This document shows, piece after piece, positions 27,504-36,167 of a DNA stretch of 64,000 nucleotides. The DNA comes from Lysinibacter sp. HNR (GTDB taxonomy: Bacteria > Actinomycetota > Actinomycetes > Actinomycetales > Microbacteriaceae): contig NZ_CP121684.1 in NCBI RefSeq assembly GCF_029760935.1, positions 1,550,001 through 1,614,000 of the forward strand. The letters run 5' to 3'. The notes beneath the pieces were generated by a model. The model worked only from the letters and a program-made list of their open reading frames with translations. It was not told the DNA's origin and made no database searches. Every line of letters starts with the position of its first letter. The first letter of the stretch is position 1. Both the position numbers and the translations under genes were made by a program.

Positions 27504-28332
27504 GGTTCCTCCTGTTGGGATGGGCAGAGCGCAACTTCAAATCTTGGTGCGTTGATACTCAACACAAAAGATCATGATGCTATTCCAGGGCTTGTGGGCA
27601 GCCCTTTCGAAAGCAGACTTTTGGACACTCTCGCAATTCACGGGATTGCTCTTCACCCTTTAGATACGCCACAGTACGCCGCTCACGGGTTCAGCGAGTG
27701 TGCATCGCACAGCGAACTGAAGCGTCCTGGGTTTAGTAGCGATGTTATAAGGGAATAGGAATACCACGGTACTGTCACACCCCGATCACGGATCGAGCTA
27801 CAGGTTTCTGGTCTACACTGAATGAGCGCGTAAGCTCCGCGCGGTACCCTCGACCAGAACCGTGGGCGATAGCTAGGGTCATACCCTCGCGGAGACCGTG
27901 AACGGGCTTTACAAAACCGAGTTCATCCGGAGGAAAAGACCCTGGAAAACGATTATCGGGCACATGACAATCACGCAGTTTTTAGTTGCATTATTCACCC
28001 CAGGATTGATGTTATCTCGAGAATTGAGTTTACTCGGGCACTCTTCCGTGGGATGCCTGCCACTACCCTCAGGGAGCTTTTGCCATAATGGCAACTGTGC
28101 AGAGTGAGCGACCACCCTGCGATAAAAGATGCGATCTACCAACTCACAACAATCTTATAATTTTGGTCTACAAGATCATTTACGCATTGACGAGCCGCTC
28201 ACACAACCGACTGTGAGAGGCCGAATTCCGGATTGGCCATCCCGGTAACATATCGCCGGGATAGCCAACCCGGAGGTTCCTATGTTCACTGATACATATT
28301 CAGGTCAGAAACCTCAGCAGTTGAAAGCCACC
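27504..28332. other. 829-base gap with an IS relic
   Basis: Holds the IS3-type transposase remnant at 27778-27962 and otherwise no gene I can support. A 68-codon plus-strand frame at 27552-27758 is open but unrecognised. The frame after the relic has stops in all phases and no terminal inverted repeats were found by eye. Confidence 0.55.
27778..27962 (+). pseudogene. IS3-family transposase (OrfB) fragment, decayed
   Basis: The plus-strand frame reads HPDHGSSYRFLVYTE, stop, then AVPSTRTVGDS, stop, then HTLAETVNGLYKTEFIRR and KRPWKTI. This tracks the conserved OrfB integrase core of IS3 elements (HSDHGSQY, GDSYDNALAETVNGLYKTE, RRGPW) through two in-frame stops. The D and E of the DDE triad fall in DHG and AETVNG. 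Only this short core survives; no left or right end was found, so the element is dead. Confidence 0.8.
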
Positions 28333-28566
28333 CTAGGCGGCTTTCCAATATCCGTTCGCTGCGGCGACGGTCTGAAAATTGATGGCGATAACCTGTGACA
28401 CCGCAACAAGACTGTCGGGATCGTCCGCATAAATGGGTCGAAGGCGTGTGAGTACCTCAGTGTCAGGTTGAGTAAGTTTCACCCCCGTCCGGGAAAGCTT
28501 GATTGCAAGCGCGTAGCCCTCCTCAGGGGTGTCGGTGAAAAGCGTCGGAAGCCAGGATTTGGACAT
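28333..28566 (-). CDS. Probable hexameric tyrosine-coordinated haem protein (HTHP)
   Basis: A 77-residue protein. The pattern WLPTLFTDTPEEGYALA, LSRTGVKLTQPD, LRPIYADDP and VIAINFQTVAAANGYW agrees with my memory of the HTHP family, small haem proteins that assemble as hexamers, bind haem through a Tyr and show peroxidase or catalase activity. Size also fits. ATG 28566 is selected because AGAGAGG lies 6 bases before it; upstream ATG codons lack a ribosome site. The assignment rests on recall of the family pattern and could be wrong. Confidence 0.65.
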   Translation of the reverse strand: MSKSWLPTLFTDTPEEGYALAIKLSRTGVKLTQPDTEVLTRLRPIYADDPDSLVAVSQVIAINFQTVAAANGYWKAA

Positions 28567-28583
28567 GATCATCCTCTCTAGAT

Positions 28584-28608
28584 TGTGTGCAGCCGAGTTG
28601 TGCACACA
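28584..28608. promoter_or_regulatory. Inverted repeat upstream of the HTHP-like gene
   Basis: TGTGTGC and GCACACA form a perfect 7-bp inverted repeat with an 11-base spacer, 18 bases before the start codon. It could be an operator or a 5' leader hairpin. Confidence 0.3.
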
Positions 28609-28769
28609 CGATCATACACCTCTCATCCGAGATAAAGTGAGAGGCATAAATGCCCCCGTCGCTCCTCGCACCGCACGGCTTGATGACCAACTCTGCTTCG
28701 CGCTCACGACCGCACCTCAGGCTGTTTCAGGCACCGACCACATAGGGCTCGGCGGAAAAGCGCAGGTGA

Positions 28770-29351
28770 CTACACGGTTCCGCTCGTGCGCAGACCACGG
28801 TCGATGAAATCGATCATCCAAGCAAAACTGTCATCACTATCGGCTTGAAGTCGGAAACCACCCGCAACCTCAATCGTCGCAAACCCATACATAAAGCTGC
28901 GCAGCAGTCGCAGGGCATGGATCTGGTCGGCAGGGTCTATTCGATAACCGTAGAGAATAGCCCCGAAAGAATTCAGCAGCCTGTCGATGGCCGCACTGAG
29001 CGGATCGTTCGGGCCGGTGGGGCCTCGCTCATTAAGCGCGGCGTAACGCCCGGGATGAGCCCTGATATAGAGGCGTAGCGCGTTCGCGGCTGCAGCCAGC
29101 GCATCGCGACCAGCCAGTCCTTGTATCGCGTCACGGAGGGCATCGCCGAGTTCATGTGCGGCAAGCACAGCAATGCGGTGGGTCAGATCGGCTAGACCGT
29201 TAACATGCTTGTACAGCGACGGCGTTTTCACCCCGATTCGCTCAGCGACGAGGTTCATACCCAGCTGGGGAAATCCGATCTCATCTGCAAGAGCGGCAGC
29301 CGCCGCGGTGACGGCAGAGGCGTCAAGACCAAGCCTAGGCACGGTTATCAT
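28770..29351 (-). CDS. TetR/AcrR-family transcriptional regulator
   Basis: A 193-residue repressor-type regulator. The N-terminal helix-turn-helix (ALADEIGFPQLGMNLVAERIGVKTPSLYKHVNG) is clear, and the C-terminal domain resembles the WHG-type ligand domain (residues 80-190). ATG 29351 (MITVPRLGLD) is preferred to the upstream codon. It overlaps the end of the alpha/beta hydrolase gene by 17 bases, so the two form an operon in which the repressor is encoded second. Confidence 0.9.
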   Translation of the reverse strand: MITVPRLGLDASAVTAAAAALADEIGFPQLGMNLVAERIGVKTPSLYKHVNGLADLTHRIAVLAAHELGDALRDAIQGLAGRDALAAAANALRLYIRAHPGRYAALNERGPTGPNDPLSAAIDRLLNSFGAILYGYRIDPADQIHALRLLRSFMYGFATIEVAGGFRLQADSDDSFAWMIDFIDRGLRTSGTV

Positions 29352-30189
29352 GCTTTTCCGAAACAAAGGCGCTCCTCAGGAAGGGCAGCACCAGTTCGAG
29401 CACCTTTGCAGGGGTTTCCACATGCGGATAGTGACCCGCATCATCAATGACGGCCAGCGTGCCGAGTCCGGCGGGGAGGTCATCAATAATTTTCTTGCCC
29501 TCTTTGTGAGGTTCAGCCCAATCGGGGTCTGCACTGCCCTCAATAATCAGGACCGGGCAGCGCACGTTTTGCAATTGATCCCCGGCATCCACCGGAGAGG
29601 TTTTGGCCATTGCCTGCAACACAGCCATACTTTCCGGGTCGCGCAACATCGTTTCAATACGTGCCCGTTCCTGTTCCCAATCGGTCGGCTTGTTGGGGAT
29701 CGCAAGGTCAAGGTAGTTCAACCAACTTGTAAGGTTTCCCCTCATCATGACCTGTGCCAATCGAATCATTCCGGTTCGATGCCGACGGCTGCGTAACAGT
29801 CCGATCATGCTTGGGGATTGTTTTCGGGTGAAAGGTGCCAATTCGATAATTCCGGCGATAAGGTCGGGAGCCATTGCCGCAGAGATTGTTGCCGCCCCAC
29901 CACTGATGGACTGCCCCACGATCACTGCCGGAGCGCCCAGATGCTGCACTACTGCAACAAGATCTCCCGCAATATCAGTGCGTTCGTAGCGTTCCCACCC
30001 CGTGCTGGAATCACCGTGCCCACGAATGTCAACGTTTGCAACCCGGTATCCCGCTGCAACAAGTTCGGGCATCAGGAAACGATAGGAGTGCCGGCTATCC
30101 CCCATTCCGTGAGCGAGCACGACAAGCGGCCCCTCCCCGTCAACCTCATAGGCGATCTTTCCACCACCGATGTCTATCTGTTCGAACAC
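29335..30189 (-). CDS. Alpha/beta hydrolase
   Basis: A 284-residue serine hydrolase. The oxyanion segment VLAHGMGDS, the nucleophile elbow GQSISGG, an Asp in EGSADPDW and the catalytic His in DDAGHYPH complete the triad. GTG 30189 is preferred over TTG 30201 because GGAGG sits 5 bases before it. It is transcribed first in a two-gene unit with a TetR regulator, which often controls a hydrolase that removes the inducing ester or lactone. Substrate unknown. Confidence 0.92.
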   Translation of the reverse strand: MFEQIDIGGGKIAYEVDGEGPLVVLAHGMGDSRHSYRFLMPELVAAGYRVANVDIRGHGDSSTGWERYERTDIAGDLVAVVQHLGAPAVIVGQSISGGAATISAAMAPDLIAGIIELAPFTRKQSPSMIGLLRSRRHRTGMIRLAQVMMRGNLTSWLNYLDLAIPNKPTDWEQERARIETMLRDPESMAVLQAMAKTSPVDAGDQLQNVRCPVLIIEGSADPDWAEPHKEGKKIIDDLPAGLGTLAVIDDAGHYPHVETPAKVLELVLPFLRSAFVSEKHDNRA

Positions 30190-30202
30190 GTTTACCTCCA
30201 AA

Positions 30203-30250
30203 AGCTAATCTAATTACTTATAAGCTACTATGATTAGCTAAAACTGTCAA
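30203..30250 (-). promoter_or_regulatory. Candidate TetR operator and promoter of the hydrolase-TetR unit
   Basis: AGCTAATC (30203-30210) and GATTAGCT (30232-30239) are perfect 8-bp inverted arms with a 21-base spacer. A consensus -35 on the minus strand, TTGACA, occupies 30245-30250 next to the outer arm. TAGCT also recurs between the arms. A repressor bound here would cover the core promoter. The -10 is not clear. Confidence 0.5.
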
Positions 30251-31343
30251 TACTGCTCTATCGACCAACAAAACCAAGTCACGCCGAGTGTGATCAATAC
30301 AATGCAGATGCAGTCTCGGTGCCATCCGATGTGACAGTAGGATGGCGCAGGAACGATTATCGTCACTCCTAATACTTGAAAACCGGGAAGTGAGGTCGTG
30401 ATCGCGTATCGCCCAAAAGAACGCATCCGTAAGCTCTACGGGTGCACTGATTGAGACGTCGCGCGTGGTATGTTGACCAAGGTTGTGAAACGCTGTCGGA
30501 AGTCATCGATAATTAGGGCATTTTTCAAAGTAAGCCCAGGAACCGTACGCTTTAAGATTCTTACCGAAGGTCTCTCCCTGAGCGATACTCACGGACATGA
30601 CCGATAAGTTTCACAGAGACTGCTCACCAAAAAATTACTCAACCAGCACCATATGTGAAGCCCAGCATCCACCCACAGAAACGCGCCTCAGTTTTCATCA
30701 GTGGCCACATGAAACCACAAGGAGATAGTTCACGGGCACTACCCGATGGTGAAACCTCAAATAGGCATCTATTTCAACCTTACGCAACAGATGAAGTGAT
30801 CGTGAATGCGTTGTTCGGAATTGGTTTCCGCCTCTGCATCCAGCGCGCTCTGTTGCCCCTAGTACTAGCAGGTGTCTGCCCTGGAATTTCTCCGCACCCA
30901 ATGGTGGCGGTCAATAACCCCTTGACCCTAAGCGTCCAAACGGCATTATCTAACCCGAGATGCTTCATGGCGGGTCGTCACTTTGATGATGCCCGCTGGT
31001 TTATTTGGACGCTCGTGGCTCCTTTGCTTCGCACAAATACACAGTGCTATCCCTCTAGAACAGGAAACACACATCCGTGATCCAACTGCTCGGATCAGGG
31101 TTCTGAGCTGGGCTCACTAGGTAAATATTAAACATTGGCCCGGTTGTTATGTTGTTATCTGCGATAGCCGCTCATCCTGATCCATAACGTCAGTAAACAC
31201 CCTTCCACAATGTCAGATTCAAGTTGCCAAGCATGACTTTCCCGAAATAACTCACTGATCAAACTCAAACTTCCGATCTACTGCTCTTAACAGCAGCCCC
31301 CGCAGGATCGGCGCTGTCGCGTGGCGTTAGGGGTCGTAGACGC
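30251..31343. other. About 1.1-kb gap, no intact gene
   Basis: All frames are interrupted or lack starts. A plus-strand frame at 30655-31080 is open for 141 codons but has no ribosome site and no recognisable family. Around 30402-30520 a plus-strand frame with one stop reads like a decayed Lys/Arg-rich gene (IRKLYGCTD, then DVARGMLTKVVKRC), possibly a transposase remnant. I assign no function. Confidence 0.55.
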
Positions 31344-32185
31344 TCAGGGATCGGCCCTCACCCGTTTATCGACAGCAGCTGCGTCATCACCGATGATCAC
31401 TCGCCACTCTCCACGCTCAACTGCCTGAAGGATCATACTCGCAGCAGACTCGCTCGACACTGGCTCGTATCCAGCAAAAACCGCGTCAAGTGCGCGCCCC
31501 CAGCTGCGCGGCGGGGCAGGCATCCCGGTGCGCACATGGCCCGCCAACACCAAGACAGCGGATAGGTGCGGGGCGTTCCGCTGAAAATCGACCACGAGCG
31601 ACTCGGTAAACCCTCGCACCGCGAACTTAGCAGAGGAGTAGGCCGAATGCGGAGTGCGAGACCCAAGGCCAGCCCAGAGAGCATTCACCGAGGCCGTGCT
31701 GACCACGGCACCTTGGTCTGCGGCAAGCAACATCGGCAAGAACTCTCGCGTGCAGTTGTAGGTGCCGACCACGACACCGCAAATGTACGTTCCCATTCCC
31801 CCGGTGGCGAGGCCACAAACGACATCCCGCCGATAGCGCCAGCATTGTTGAACAGGAAGTGGACCTGATCTGTGCCGTGTTCCCTCGCAACGTCGTGTTG
31901 GAACTCGCTCACAGCGAGACGATCAGATACATCACACACATGCGCGGTGACCCGCACAGTCGCATCCAGACTCCGCGCCCTGCGAACCGAAGATTGCAGT
32001 CTCTCCGCGTTCAGATCGCAGGCGGCAACATGCACCCCTCGACGCACAAGCGCGAACATCAAATCACGCCCGATACCCGATGCCGCGCCCGTGATCACCG
32101 CTATACGATCACGGAAACTATCAAACGGGGGCACCCCACCAACGATACCATTCGAGGTTTTTATGGACCACCAACTGTGACACAT
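31344..32185 (-). pseudogene. Short-chain dehydrogenase/reductase, frameshifted
   Basis: Two minus-strand frames join into one SDR. The first carries ITGAASGIGRDL (cofactor site), FNNAGAIGG and EWERTFAV; the second continues as GTYNCTREFLPML with the catalytic Ser in VVSTASVN and the YxxxK motif (AYSSAKFAVRG). The switch lies around 31762-31785 and needs one missing base or two extra. Either the gene is inactive or the sequence has an error there. The cofactor-binding half and catalytic half are separately intact, which suggests a recent change. The exact start (ATG 32185 or GTG 32134) is unclear; the upstream open frame runs into tRNA-Ala and is not coding there. Confidence 0.85.
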
Positions 32186-32202
32186 GCCCCGACTCATCAC
32201 AT

Positions 32203-32278
32203 TGGTGGATCTGAGGGGACTCGAACCCCTGACCCCCTGCATGCCATGCAGGTGCGCTACCAGCTGCGCCACAGACCC
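32203..32278 (-). tRNA. tRNA-Ala (GGC anticodon)
   Basis: A 76-base tRNA with 7-bp acceptor stem (GGGTCTG with CAGATCC), D arm, anticodon stem CCTGC/GCAGG around loop ATGGCAT (anticodon GGC), T arm GGTTCGAGTCC and encoded CCA. It lies between rsfS and the frameshifted SDR, all in the same direction. Confidence 0.97.
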
Positions 32279-32366
32279 AGGAAGTCAGACAAATGCTCGC
32301 CTGACAACTTCTCAATTCTACAACACAAAAACCTTCAGAGTAAAATCAAGAACAACACGAGATTGT

Positions 32367-32744
32367 CTAAGCCGAAGATGCCTCGGTAAAGCCCTGCACA
32401 TCAATTACCGGGCAATCCTTCCAGAGACGCTCTAGATCATAGTATGCACGTTCCTCCTGGTGAAAAACGTGAACAATAATATCGCCGAAGTCAAGAAGTA
32501 TCCAGCGTCCAGCGGTACGCCCTTCGCGGCGTAAGCGCTTAACACCGGCAGCAAGGAGACGGTCCTCAATCTCATCCGCAATCGCCTGAACTTGACGCTC
32601 CGAGCTGCCGCTCACCAGGAAAAAGATGTCTGCAAGCGCAAAAATGCTAGACACGTCAAGAGCAACAAAGTTCTCTCCCTGTTTTTCGTTTGCCGCTAAA
32701 AACGCAACCGAAAGCGTGTCGAGCGATGCTTGAGTAGCACTCAT
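32367..32744 (-). CDS. rsfS: Ribosomal silencing factor RsfS
   Basis: A 125-residue protein that binds ribosomal protein L14 and blocks subunit joining when nutrients are scarce. It shows the family pattern: VALDVSSIFALADIFFLVSG, RQVQAIADEIEDRL, GRTAGRWILLDFGDIIVHVF and YYDLERLW. ATG 32744 (MSATQASLD) with AGGA 5 bases upstream is preferred over the longer frame. It begins 16 bases after the stop of the repeat-rich membrane protein. Confidence 0.95.
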   Translation of the reverse strand: MSATQASLDTLSVAFLAANEKQGENFVALDVSSIFALADIFFLVSGSSERQVQAIADEIEDRLLAAGVKRLRREGRTAGRWILLDFGDIIVHVFHQEERAYYDLERLWKDCPVIDVQGFTEASSA

Positions 32745-32760
32745 TAATGTCCTGTCTTTG

Positions 32761-34008
32761 CTAATTGATGTTAAAAAGCCCCGTGGTGGTGCCATAAATA
32801 ATGAGTCCTACTATTCCAAGAACAAGAGCGCCTGCAGTAAGGGCGAGGATCAGGGGAAGCTTGCCAGCTGACTTTGTTGCTGGCGTGACGAGGGCGTTGT
32901 TTGCAGCTTGCGCACTAATGGCCTGGGAGGCCGAAACCGGTCGGGTGTCGTCGGGAGCGGCGGAATCCTGCGCTTCTATATCACCAATAACACTGTCTAG
33001 GTTATCGATGGTGTCATGAAGACGGGCATGACCACCCGTTTCCCCCAAGGACTTTGGCAGCTCAATTGAACCCGTAATGTAAATCTCACCGGTTTCATTC
33101 AGCGCGCCTTTGAGCTCCGAGCCCTCGGGCATCAGGGGCAAAATGAGAGCACTATTCGACGTTGTTATCCCCTCGGAGGCAACGGCGCGATTAATAATGT
33201 CGTCGAAGTCGCCCGTCTCCTCGTCTACGGATTCAGAAGCTGCTTGGGCCTTAGCAGCGTTAAGAGGTAGTTGCTCAACCGTTACGGTTGACGGGTCAGC
33301 CTGAATCAGGGGTTCATCGGGCTCCGGGGCAATAGTGGGGAACTCAAAAGCAGAAGTAACAGGAGGAGACGCTTCAGCCTCCACCGTGTCCTTCGCTTTA
33401 TCATCCGCATCCGCGGCCGCAGCAACACGAGCGTCTTCGGCTTTACGAGCTTCCTCAGCTTTACGAGCCTCCTCAGCTTTACGAGCCTCCTCAGCTTTAC
33501 GAGCCTCCTCAGCCTTATGAGCGTCCTCAGCCTTATGAGCGTCCTCAGCCTTATCTTCCTCTTCGGACTCCGCCTGTATGGCGTCATCAGCATCACGGAT
33601 ACCCACCGTAATGATCTCGTCAAACGGCGAAGAGGGGTCCGCAACCAGCGGAGCCGCCGCTTGGGCATCGGTCTGCTCTGGCTGGGGAGGCGTGGTCAAC
33701 TCGTCAACCGCGGGGCTGTCAACCGCAGTACTGGCAGATGACGCTTCCTTGGTCTGATTCCCCGCGGAAGCAGACTGCTGTTCAGCAAGCCACAATTGAC
33801 GCAGTTCTCGGCGGCTCAGAGGGGTTCCATCGGGTGAAACCAGTGGAACGCTAGCGGTCTCGGGTGGTACCTGTTCAGCTTCTGGAACGGTCAGAGGAGT
33901 TGCCTCCTGGCGCGAGGAATCACTTTGTGTGGGGGGAGTTTGCTTTCCTCGTGACCTCTCCCTCAACTGACGTCGAGTAAGGGGCTGTTCTTCTTGTTGT
34001 TCACTCAT
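32761..34008 (-). CDS. Repeat-rich protein with C-terminal membrane helix
   Basis: A 415-residue protein of unknown function. A mostly disordered, Glu/Ala/Lys-rich N-terminal part contains seven copies of a 6-residue unit (KAEEAR or variants) around residues 150-195, likely a charged helix or coiled coil. A single membrane helix near the C-terminus (LILALTAGALVLGIVGLIIYG) places most of the chain in the cytoplasm. Its ATG shares a base with the nadD stop. Proteins of low similarity sit between nadD and rsfS in related genomes. Confidence 0.75.
   Translation of the reverse strand: MSEQQEEQPLTRRQLRERSRGKQTPPTQSDSSRQEATPLTVPEAEQVPPETASVPLVSPDGTPLSRRELRQLWLAEQQSASAGNQTKEASSASTAVDSPAVDELTTPPQPEQTDAQAAAPLVADPSSPFDEIITVGIRDADDAIQAESEEEDKAEDAHKAEDAHKAEEARKAEEARKAEEARKAEEARKAEDARVAAAADADDKAKDTVEAEASPPVTSAFEFPTIAPEPDEPLIQADPSTVTVEQLPLNAAKAQAASESVDEETGDFDDIINRAVASEGITTSNSALILPLMPEGSELKGALNETGEIYITGSIELPKSLGETGGHARLHDTIDNLDSVIGDIEAQDSAAPDDTRPVSASQAISAQAANNALVTPATKSAGKLPLILALTAGALVLGIVGLIIYGTTTGLFNIN
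33431..33556 (-). repeat. Seven tandem 18-base units coding KAEEAR-type repeats
   Basis: Seven in-frame 18-base units within the protein above, several identical or nearly so, encoding Lys-Ala-Glu-(Glu/Asp)-Ala-(Arg/His). Near-identity at base level suggests recent slippage, so repeat number may vary between strains. Confidence 0.85.
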
Positions 34009-34610
34009 TATTCTGTAACTCCGTATAAATGATGCTTAGAGATGTATTGCACCACACCGTCGGGCACCAAATACCACACAGGTAGCCCCTGTCTCGCTCT
34101 GCTTCTACAGTCTGTAGAGGAAATAGCCAGGGCGGGCACCTCTAATAAGCTTACGCCTCGCTCCGGCAATCCAGAAATAGAAAGATCGTGTCCTGGCCGA
34201 GAAACCGCCACAAAATGAGCAAGATCCCACAGCTGATCGACATCTTTCCAACTCAGGATCTGAGTAATAGCGTCAGCACCACTGATAAAGAAAAGGTCTG
34301 CATCGGGCCGGGCACAACGGATGTCTCGTAGAGTATCCACCGTGTAGGTGGGTCCGATTCGGTCGATATCCACCCGGCTCACCGTGAATCGTGGATTTGC
34401 AGCGGTGGCAATAACAGTCATGAGATAACGATGTTCCGCGCTGGTAACGTTATCTTTTTGCCAGGGTTGCCCCGTTGGCACAAAAATAACCTCTTCAAGG
34501 TTAAAGTACTGAGCCACCTCGCTCGCTGCAACAAGGTGTCCGTGATGGATTGGGTCAAAGGTGCCACCCATGATTCCAATGCGGGCACGCTTCTCCCGAT
34601 TTTTACTCAT
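34008..34610 (-). CDS. nadD: Nicotinate-nucleotide adenylyltransferase
   Basis: About 200 residues. The enzyme adenylates nicotinate mononucleotide in NAD synthesis. The nucleotidyltransferase motif [12 protein letters not shown] and the C-terminal ISSTDCRSR (ISSTxxR) motif are present. ATG 34610 (MSKNREK) starts 8 bases after the upstream stop; ATG 34634 would also be in frame but overlaps the upstream gene. The stop overlaps the next start by one base. Confidence 0.93.
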   Translation of the reverse strand: MSKNREKRARIGIMGGTFDPIHHGHLVAASEVAQYFNLEEVIFVPTGQPWQKDNVTSAEHRYLMTVIATAANPRFTVSRVDIDRIGPTYTVDTLRDIRCARPDADLFFISGADAITQILSWKDVDQLWDLAHFVAVSRPGHDLSISGLPERGVSLLEVPALAISSTDCRSRARQGLPVWYLVPDGVVQYISKHHLYGVTE

Positions 34611-34617
34611 AAGAAAG

Positions 34618-34818
34618 CTAGTGTGTACCCTCATGCTCGCGTTTATATGCCTCTGCCTTGTCCTGGTGACGGTTTGCTACGTCACGGTAGGTCCAGGTAA
34701 CAATGCCTGCGGCGGCAAAGGCAACAAGAGCAATACCACCAAACATCCAGGTGGGCATACCCAGATCCGCAACCTCGTGCGCGACCTCAGCAACTTGCGT
34801 CAGCGACATAAAAGTCAT
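34618..34818 (-). CDS. Small membrane protein of unknown function
   Basis: About 66 residues with one membrane helix ([18 protein letters not shown]) and a charged C-terminal tail ([19 protein letters not shown]). Several start codons are possible (GTG 34827, ATG 34818, ATG 34809). It lies between proA and nadD, overlapping the possible long form of nadD. Its position in a conserved cluster supports a real gene; its function is unknown. Confidence 0.72.
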   Translation of the reverse strand: MTFMSLTQVAEVAHEVADLGMPTWMFGGIALVAFAAAGIVTWTYRDVANRHQDKAEAYKREHEGTH

Positions 34819-34877
34819 AAATTTCACTCACATTCATTGATCTTGTCTAATTTAAACCACTAACCAGCATAACCAAA

Positions 34878-36146
34878 CTACACCCTAATCTGGCCATTTC
34901 CACGAACAATCCACTTTGTTGTTGTCAATTCGGGGAGTCCCATCGGTCCGCGAGCATGAAGCTTCTGGGTAGAAATACCCACCTCAGCCCCAAACCCAAA
35001 TTCTCCGCCATCCGTAAAACGCGTGGAAGCGTTCACCATAACAACGGCCGAATCGACCTCAGTGAGGAAACGATCAGCCCGATGGATATCCTCGGTGATA
35101 ATGGCTTCGGTATGGTGCGTGGAGTACTTTTCAATGTGCGTCAGCGCACGGGTCATAGAGTCGACCACGCGGATGCTCACGATAAGGTCTATGTACTCGG
35201 TGGCCCAGTCTTCCTCGTCAGCTGGTACGACGCCCGGGACCAGGGCAGCCGTTTGAGCACACCCCCGAACCTCAACACCCTCGGCTTGGAGGGCCGCAAT
35301 CATCGGAGGCAACACCCGTTCAGCCGCCCCCTCGTGAACTAAAATCGTTTCCACCGCGTTACACACACTGGGCCTTTGAACCTTAGCGTTCATCGCAATG
35401 GCGACAGACATATCCGTCCGAGCGGATGCGTCAATATAGAGGTGTACCACTCCGGCTCCCGTCTCCAACACGGGGACCCGAGACTCATCCACAACCGTGC
35501 GGATAAGCTGTGCACTCCCCCGCGGAATCAAAACATCTACCAGACCGCGTGACTTCATAAGCCGCGCAGCTCCGGAACGACCAAACTCATCAATGGTGTG
35601 AACCGCGTCACGAGGAAGACCGGCAGCACGTAAAGCCTGTTGGATAATATCCACTAGAACAACATTAGAATTTTCAGCGGCTGTTCCCCCGCGAAGAATC
35701 ACGCAGTTGCCACTTTTGATGGCCAGAGCAGCGATATCGACCGTTACGTTGGGCCGAGCCTCATAGATAGCACCGATAACCCCAAAGGGCACCCGGGACT
35801 GCACCAATCGTATACCGTTAGGCAGGGTCCGTCCCCTCACAATAGACCCTACGGGATCTTCAAGCCCCACAATGTGCCGCACGGCCGCGGCCAGCGCCTC
35901 AATTCTCTCTCGGGTGAGTGTTAACCGATCGAGAAGTCCGGTTGATATCTGCTGTTCCTGTCCCCGTAGCAGATCAAGCGCATTTGCGGCAATAATATCG
36001 TCAACCCGGGAAAGCAGTCCCTGAGCAATCGTCTCAAGTGCAGCATCTTTGATTGCGGAGTGGGCGGTGGTGAGGGTGTGACTCGCGTTCTTAACCAGCT
36101 GCAGCTTCTCATCAAACGCGCGTTCTTGTTCAGTCGAAAGAGCCAT
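34878..36146 (-). CDS. proA: Glutamate-5-semialdehyde dehydrogenase
   Basis: A 422-residue enzyme that reduces glutamyl-5-phosphate in proline synthesis. The catalytic Cys is in VQRPSVCNAVET; the NADPH-binding region includes SRVPFGVIGAIYEARPNV. It follows proB by 21 bases, so both are expected to be co-transcribed. Confidence 0.96.
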   Translation of the reverse strand: MALSTEQERAFDEKLQLVKNASHTLTTAHSAIKDAALETIAQGLLSRVDDIIAANALDLLRGQEQQISTGLLDRLTLTRERIEALAAAVRHIVGLEDPVGSIVRGRTLPNGIRLVQSRVPFGVIGAIYEARPNVTVDIAALAIKSGNCVILRGGTAAENSNVVLVDIIQQALRAAGLPRDAVHTIDEFGRSGAARLMKSRGLVDVLIPRGSAQLIRTVVDESRVPVLETGAGVVHLYIDASARTDMSVAIAMNAKVQRPSVCNAVETILVHEGAAERVLPPMIAALQAEGVEVRGCAQTAALVPGVVPADEEDWATEYIDLIVSIRVVDSMTRALTHIEKYSTHHTEAIITEDIHRADRFLTEVDSAVVMVNASTRFTDGGEFGFGAEVGISTQKLHARGPMGLPELTTTKWIVRGNGQIRV

Positions 36147-36167
36147 ATCCCCTAGTGTAGCCAGAGT

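Noticed and set aside
27552-27758. 68-codon plus-strand open frame
   Set aside because: No ribosome site, unrecognised, in a zone of IS decay; not enough to call a gene.
30655-31080. 141-codon plus-strand open frame
   Set aside because: No ribosome site and no recognisable family; composition is not gene-like and the region shows decay.
32197-32272. Extension of the SDR frame into tRNA-Ala
   Set aside because: The first residues would be translated from the tRNA gene itself; chance open frame.
33431-33556. CRISPR-like array
   Set aside because: Tandem 18-base units without spacers, in frame within a coding sequence.
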